Source: Lachnospiraceae bacterium
Lineage (GTDB): Bacteria > Bacillota > Clostridia > Lachnospirales > Lachnospiraceae
Assembly: GCA_910575555.1 (NCBI GenBank)
Contig: CAJTFX010000035.1
Location: 1-45,082 of the forward strand
Length of the DNA stretch: 45,082 nt
Reading direction: 5' to 3'
Both the position numbers and the translations under genes were made by a program. This document shows, piece after piece, positions 41,666 through 45,082 of this stretch. How positions within the stretch are numbered: position 1 is the first letter of the stretch; every line of letters starts with the position of its first letter. The notes under the pieces are model-generated. The model had not been told where the DNA came from and ran no database searches. It saw nothing but the letters and a program-made list of their open reading frames with translations.

Positions 41666-41826
41666 TGCCCGAAATCCCGTAGAAAAAACAATTATAAAAA
41701 ATTTTAGGAAAAACTCTGTTTCTTTTTCTCCGAAAATCAACAGTTCAGACATATACTTTACTGAAAAACAATTATTTCAGAAAGATAAATTTTTATGTGA
41801 TTAAAATTTTAGCGGGATTTCGGGCA
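41666..41826. repeat. Palindromic repeat, copy A (left of the Rpn-type gene)
   Basis: TGCCCGAAATCCCG (41666-41679) and its exact complement (41813-41826) enclose 133 A/T-rich nt. The same arms occur in copy B at 42896-42952 on the other side of the nuclease gene; sequence after the right arm (CAAAAAGTTTTAAT) is also shared. Confidence 0.8.
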
Positions 41827-41930
41827 AAAAGTTTTAATGAAAAACATAAAAATTTTTCAGTATAATTATGATATAATAGAATTAAGTTTTATTGTTTCAT
41901 TTTACAAATTTATCAAACCGAGATGATGAG

Positions 41931-42794
41931 GTGAAGGAAAAAACAAAAAATATAACAGAGGCCGTGGCAAAACGTACCGCAAAAAACAGCGTATTCCTTG
42001 ACCTTTTTCAGAATAAGAATTATCTCTTAAAGCTGTATAAAACGCTTCATCCGGAAGATATCACGGCAACAGAAGATTCATTGACCGATATAACAATAAA
42101 AAATGTGCTGACTGACAATTTTTATAATGATTTAGGCTTTATTGTTGACAATAAGCTGATGATACTTATAGAAGCACAATCTACATGGACAATTAATATT
42201 TTAGTAAGAGCTTTGCTATATCTGGCACAAAGCTATCATGAATACTTTCAACATACCAGACAAAACTATTACAAAAGCAAAAAAGTAAAAATGCCAAAAC
42301 CCGAACTTTATGTTGTTTTTACAGGCAATAAAGGAAAAAAGCCAGATAAAATATCTTTATCAAAAGAATTTTTTGAAGGTGCAGATATTGACATTGAAGT
42401 AAAAGCAAAAGTTATCTATGAAAGCGACCAGGATAACATCATTAACCAGTACATTATTTTCTGTAAAGTTTTTAACGAACAGACTGGGCAGCATGGAATG
42501 ACACAAAAATCAGTGTTAGAAACAATCCGCATTTGCAAAGACAGGAATGTTTTAAAGGAATATTTGCTTGAGAGAGAAAAGGAGGTTGTGACGATTATGA
42601 TGAGTTTGTTTAATGAAGAAGAGATTTTGAAGTCGTTTATTGAGAGTGAAATACATGATGAAGCAAGAGAAACAGCAGAAAGAATGATTAAGGACGGGGA
42701 ACTCTCACTGGAAAAAATTGCACGTTATATCCCATCTTTATCTATGGACGAACTAAAGCAACTTGAAGCTGAGATTATGCAGTTATATCCGTAA
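41931..42794 (+). CDS. Rpn-type PD-(D/E)XK recombination-promoting nuclease
   Basis: 287 residues from GTG 41931; earlier starts in the same frame lack support. The nuclease core has a conserved Asp (NDLGFIVDN) and then E81-A-Q83 in LILIEAQSTWT, the (D/E)xQ form of the Rpn/YhgA-like family, plus LVRALLYLAQSYHEYF. The C-terminal third is helical with an HTH-like end (LSLEKIARYIPSLSMDELKQL). Rpn proteins promote RecA-independent recombination in E. coli. The gene is bracketed by two copies of a palindromic repeat, and is unlike the ICE-borne PD-(D/E)XK gene at 29227 in sequence. Confidence 0.88.
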   Translation: MKEKTKNITEAVAKRTAKNSVFLDLFQNKNYLLKLYKTLHPEDITATEDSLTDITIKNVLTDNFYNDLGFIVDNKLMILIEAQSTWTINILVRALLYLAQSYHEYFQHTRQNYYKSKKVKMPKPELYVVFTGNKGKKPDKISLSKEFFEGADIDIEVKAKVIYESDQDNIINQYIIFCKVFNEQTGQHGMTQKSVLETIRICKDRNVLKEYLLEREKEVVTIMMSLFNEEEILKSFIESEIHDEARETAERMIKDGELSLEKIARYIPSLSMDELKQLEAEIMQLYP

Positions 42795-42895
42795 GCCGAA
42801 TGATTTGCCAAAAGATTCAGACTATTTTAAGAAAAATAGCAAATCATTTGGCAAATAAGTATGCTCTGGAATGTAATATAATGAATAATATAAAA

Positions 42896-42952
42896 TGCCC
42901 GAAATCCCGTTAAAATTTTTATATGCTTAAAATTTTAACAGAATTTCGGGCA
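42896..42952. repeat. Palindromic repeat, copy B (right of the Rpn-type gene)
   Basis: The left arm (42896-42919, begins TGCCCGAAATCCCGTTAAAA) and right arm (42929-42952, ends GAATTTCGGGCA) pair at 22 of 24 positions with a 9-nt loop. It is a REP-like or MITE-like hairpin; see copy A. Confidence 0.85.
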
Positions 42953-43012
42953 AAAGTTTTCAATTTAAAATGAAATGCTTTTTTGAAAAGCATAGAAACA
43001 CATGGAATAGTA

Positions 43013-43021
43013 TGTTATAAT
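43013..43021 (+). promoter_or_regulatory. Extended -10 promoter of the second small hydrophobic locus
   Basis: TGTTATAAT, identical to the element at 6962, lies 45 nt before the peptide start. No good -35 is seen. Confidence 0.55.
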
Positions 43022-43066
43022 TTCTGTATTGCTCACCGATACCCGGCAACGGGAGGAGGTGATTTC

Positions 43067-43165
43067 ATGTCAATACTCATATCCTTTTTAGTTACTGTCG
43101 CGGCTGGTGTAGCTTGCCACTACATCATCAAATGGTTAGACAGTAATGATAAGGGCAACAAATAG
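43067..43165 (+). CDS. Small hydrophobic peptide, candidate type I toxin
   Basis: 32 residues: MSILISFLVTVAAGVACHYI, then IKWLDSNDKGNK. There is one membrane helix and a charged tail, the build of Fst/Ldr-type toxins. ATG 43067 follows GGGAGGAGGTGATTTC; an upstream in-frame start at 42983 lacks a ribosome site. Directly after the stop come CTACTGG/CCAGTA and a 12-bp hairpin terminator (43201-43239), compact as in type I toxin-antitoxin loci. An antisense RNA is expected but not seen directly. It could also be a harmless small membrane protein. Confidence 0.6.
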   Translation: MSILISFLVTVAAGVACHYIIKWLDSNDKGNK

Positions 43166-43200
43166 CCTACTGGGTTCTTTTCCAGTATAAACAAAAAGAA

Positions 43201-43245
43201 GAATCCCTCAACTATGGTCGCATCACGGTTGAGGGATTCGTTCTT
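43201..43245 (+). terminator. Strong hairpin after the small peptide gene
   Basis: GAATCCCTCAAC (43201-43212) pairs perfectly with GTTGAGGGATTC (43228-43239), followed by a T-rich stretch. The loop contains TATGGTCGCATCAC. Confidence 0.8.
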
Positions 43246-43355
43246 TGATTTCATGTTATACTCATATCTTTTTGCCTAGTGGCATTATATCATATGCAGA
43301 TAATTTCTTCAATATACTTTTTATTAAATTTTCCTGAACATATTGGGCGACTTAA

Positions 43356-43399
43356 TTGCAAGATTAAATTCCACCCCTCTATGGAATTTAATCTTGCAA
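43356..43399. repeat. Perfect 18-bp inverted repeat at the IS30 left side
   Basis: TTGCAAGATTAAATTCCA (43356-43373) and its exact complement (43382-43399) enclose CCCCTCTA. Its inner half equals the GGAATTTAAT motif repeated elsewhere in the element. Confidence 0.85.
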
Positions 43400-43499
43400 G
43401 TCTTCCTCTGCTCAATAGTGGAATTTAATCTTTCCGAATGATCTGTTAAAATCCTTTATATAAATATGACTGTTTCCTCCCGGCAGGAAGGACGTACTT

Positions 43500-44801
43500 A
43501 TGAATAAACAAAAACATTTAAATCTTGAGTCCCGGATTATTATCGAAACGAAACTGAACGAAGGTGAGAGCTTTAAAGCAATCGGCAGATTATTAAACAA
43601 GGATTGTACCACCATCTCTAAAGAAGTGAAAAATCACATCTCTTTTGAAAAAAGCGGAGCCTATGGCAAAGCCTTCAATGACTGCCTCCTGGCTTTTCAA
43701 CATGAATGCTCCGCTCAAAGGGTATGTCACGAATGTACCTCCCGCAAAAATCGCTTTTGCTGGTCCTGTGGCAAATGCTCCTCTTCCTGTATTCTCTATG
43801 AAAAGTATGTTTGCCCTAAACTTTTTAAATCGCCTTATGTCTGTAATGGCTGCCCACAACGTAATAAATGTTCCTTAGAGAAGCGTTTGTACAAAGCCTC
43901 TTATGCTCAAAAAGAGTATGAACTGGTCAGAAAGGAATCCAGGTCCGGTTTTGCCCTCTCGGAAAGTGAGCTCAGACAGATCGATGACATTGTTTCGCCT
44001 CTTTTAATAAAAGGACAATCTCTTCATCACATCGCTGTCCACCATGCAGATGAACTCATGAAATCTGAACGGACTCTGTATGCCTATATAAACAGCGGCC
44101 TTTTTACTGCCAGAAACATGGATATGCCACGGACCGTCCGCATGCGCCCAAGAAAGAATGTCTCCAAGAATCTCAAAGTGGACAAGGCCTGCCGCCTGGG
44201 ACGTGATTTCTCCTGTTTCCAGGCATATATGCAAGAACATCCTGATCTCTCTATCCGTCAGATTGATTCTGTAGAAGGCAGCAAGGGCAGCGCAGTTCTC
44301 CTCACCATACATTTCGTGGAACAGGGACTGCAGCTTGCTTTTCTCAGACAACACAACGACTCCCAGTCTGTGATCGATATTTTCAACCGTCTTTATCTGG
44401 AAATGAGACCTGATATTTTTATAGAACTGTTCCCTGTTCTATTAGCAGATAACGGAAGTGAGTTTTCGAATCCTGCCGCCATTGAATCTGATATGCAGGG
44501 AAATCCACGCACGAAAATGTTTTATTGCGACCCCAGTGCGCCTTATCAGAAAGGCAGCTGCGAAAACAATCATGAAATGATCCGGCGGATCATTCCAAAA
44601 GGCGAAGACATCGGCCAATATACACAGGAACAGATTGATCTTATGATGAGCCATATCAATTCCTATGCAAGAAAGAAGCTTGGAAATAAGAGCCCGTATG
44701 AGATATTTGAATTCCAATACGGAAAGGAACTTCTGGATATATTTCATCTGCAAAAGATTCCTGCTGATGAAATCATCTTAAGTCCTGAATTATTAAAATA
44801 A
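43500..44801 (+). CDS. IS30-family transposase
   Basis: 433 residues, ATG 43500 shortly after GGCAGGAAGG. The N-terminal HTH_38 domain reads LNLESRIIIETKLNEGESFK, IGRLLNKDCTTISKEV. A cysteine-rich part (about 70-125: CHECTSRKNRFCWSCGKC and later CNGCPQRNKC) looks zinc-binding. The DDE core has Asp in IRQIDSVEGS, Asp in LLADNGSEF and Glu in CENNHEMIRRIIPKG. The end contains LGNKSPYEIFEF, typical for IS30. All catalytic residues seem present, so the element may be active. Confidence 0.95.
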   Translation: MNKQKHLNLESRIIIETKLNEGESFKAIGRLLNKDCTTISKEVKNHISFEKSGAYGKAFNDCLLAFQHECSAQRVCHECTSRKNRFCWSCGKCSSSCILYEKYVCPKLFKSPYVCNGCPQRNKCSLEKRLYKASYAQKEYELVRKESRSGFALSESELRQIDDIVSPLLIKGQSLHHIAVHHADELMKSERTLYAYINSGLFTARNMDMPRTVRMRPRKNVSKNLKVDKACRLGRDFSCFQAYMQEHPDLSIRQIDSVEGSKGSAVLLTIHFVEQGLQLAFLRQHNDSQSVIDIFNRLYLEMRPDIFIELFPVLLADNGSEFSNPAAIESDMQGNPRTKMFYCDPSAPYQKGSCENNHEMIRRIIPKGEDIGQYTQEQIDLMMSHINSYARKKLGNKSPYEIFEFQYGKELLDIFHLQKIPADEIILSPELLK

Positions 44802-45082
44802 ACTCTAAAACATAATCAAAAAGCTGGGCAGGAATCTATTGCAGCCATCATCGCAGAATCTCCCCAGAGGTGGAATTTACTCTATCCGAAAAATCAACCG
44901 TAAATTCGACTTCCGCTCAGCATGCAATAAAATACCCAAAACCACAGCTTTTATTTGTATTTTAACTCTGATTTCGGGTATTTTCTATATGAAATCTCTT
45001 TTTTTCTGTATTCCTATTGAATTTACTTTTTCAAAGCGGAATTTAATCTTACAAAGTGGAATTTACTTTTTCAATTCACCAA

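Larger units (their letters stand above)
43351..45082 (+). mobile_element. IS30-family insertion element (right end at or beyond window edge)
   Basis: It contains an intact transposase gene. Both sides carry many copies of the motif GGAATTTA(A/C)T: left at 43383 and 43420 and inverted at 43363; right at 44876, 45042 and 45059. The left side forms a perfect 18-bp hairpin (43356-43399). The exact ends and target duplication cannot be set, as the window stops here. The 44802-45082 stretch also has AAAATACCC/GGGTATTTT (about 44929-44985), terminator-like. Confidence 0.7.

Overview
The window looks like a low-to-moderate GC Gram-positive gut anaerobe, most likely a Lachnospiraceae/Clostridia member. 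The reasons are spore-maturation genes (spmA/spmB), AGGAGG-type ribosome sites throughout, and an integrative conjugative element (ICE) of the broad Tn1549/CD1108 type. Positions 1 to about 30185 are the right-hand part of this ICE (its left end lies outside the window). About 30185-41000 is host chromosome, and 41000-45082 is a patch of small mobile or decayed elements next to a tRNA-Lys gene.

ICE, 1-7200: the window opens in the last ~106 nt of a group II intron (domains V and VI visible) that interrupts the C-terminal part of a large helicase/methylase-type ICE gene. Next come a coiled-coil DUF6674-like protein, a 1536-residue 'polyvalent' protein (ArdC-like N-terminus, HEVAH metallopeptidase motif, YodL-like domain, nucleotidyltransferase-like domain), a small TTRAP-like protein and a 27-residue holin-like peptide typical of type I toxins. 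Three consecutive proteins end in the same short basic tag (GRISVKEKL-type).

ICE, 7200-13100: a scarred cargo zone. A CD1108-type peptidoglycan hydrolase gene is broken. It is followed by a BlaI-type repressor and BlaR1-type M56 sensor pair with no beta-lactamase, a truncated cysteine-rich KTR gene and an IS256 stub. On the opposite strand lie the relaxase and MobC, with a candidate oriT upstream of mobC.

ICE, 13100-22300: a promoter covered by a perfect palindrome drives an excisionase-like HTH protein, a response regulator, a histidine kinase and then an ABC ATPase/FtsX permease (antimicrobial-peptide-type export or sensing). A second copy of the putative response-regulator box lies in front of an orphan winged-helix protein that lacks a normal receiver domain. 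Two XRE regulators, a sigma-70-like factor, an HTH_16-like protein and a DUF6870-like protein follow.

ICE, 22300-30190: three large serine recombinases (the integration module), with an IS110-family element inserted between the second and third, then a PD-(D/E)XK 'transposase'-family nuclease. The ICE ends inside spmA: only the C-terminal part of spmA remains here, followed by an intact spmB.

Chromosome, 30540-41000: spmB, an AGCS Na+/alanine symporter, an unknown protein, a D,D-carboxypeptidase (PBP5/DacF type), trmB, a small membrane protein, a YbjQ-family protein, an S66 L,D-carboxypeptidase, pepT, a large membrane-anchored unknown protein and tRNA-Lys(CTT).

After the tRNA come phased GCGCGAA repeats, a cluster of hairpins, a protein fragment, an Rpn-type nuclease flanked by two copies of a palindromic repeat, a second small hydrophobic peptide locus of type I toxin style, and an IS30-family element that reaches the window edge.
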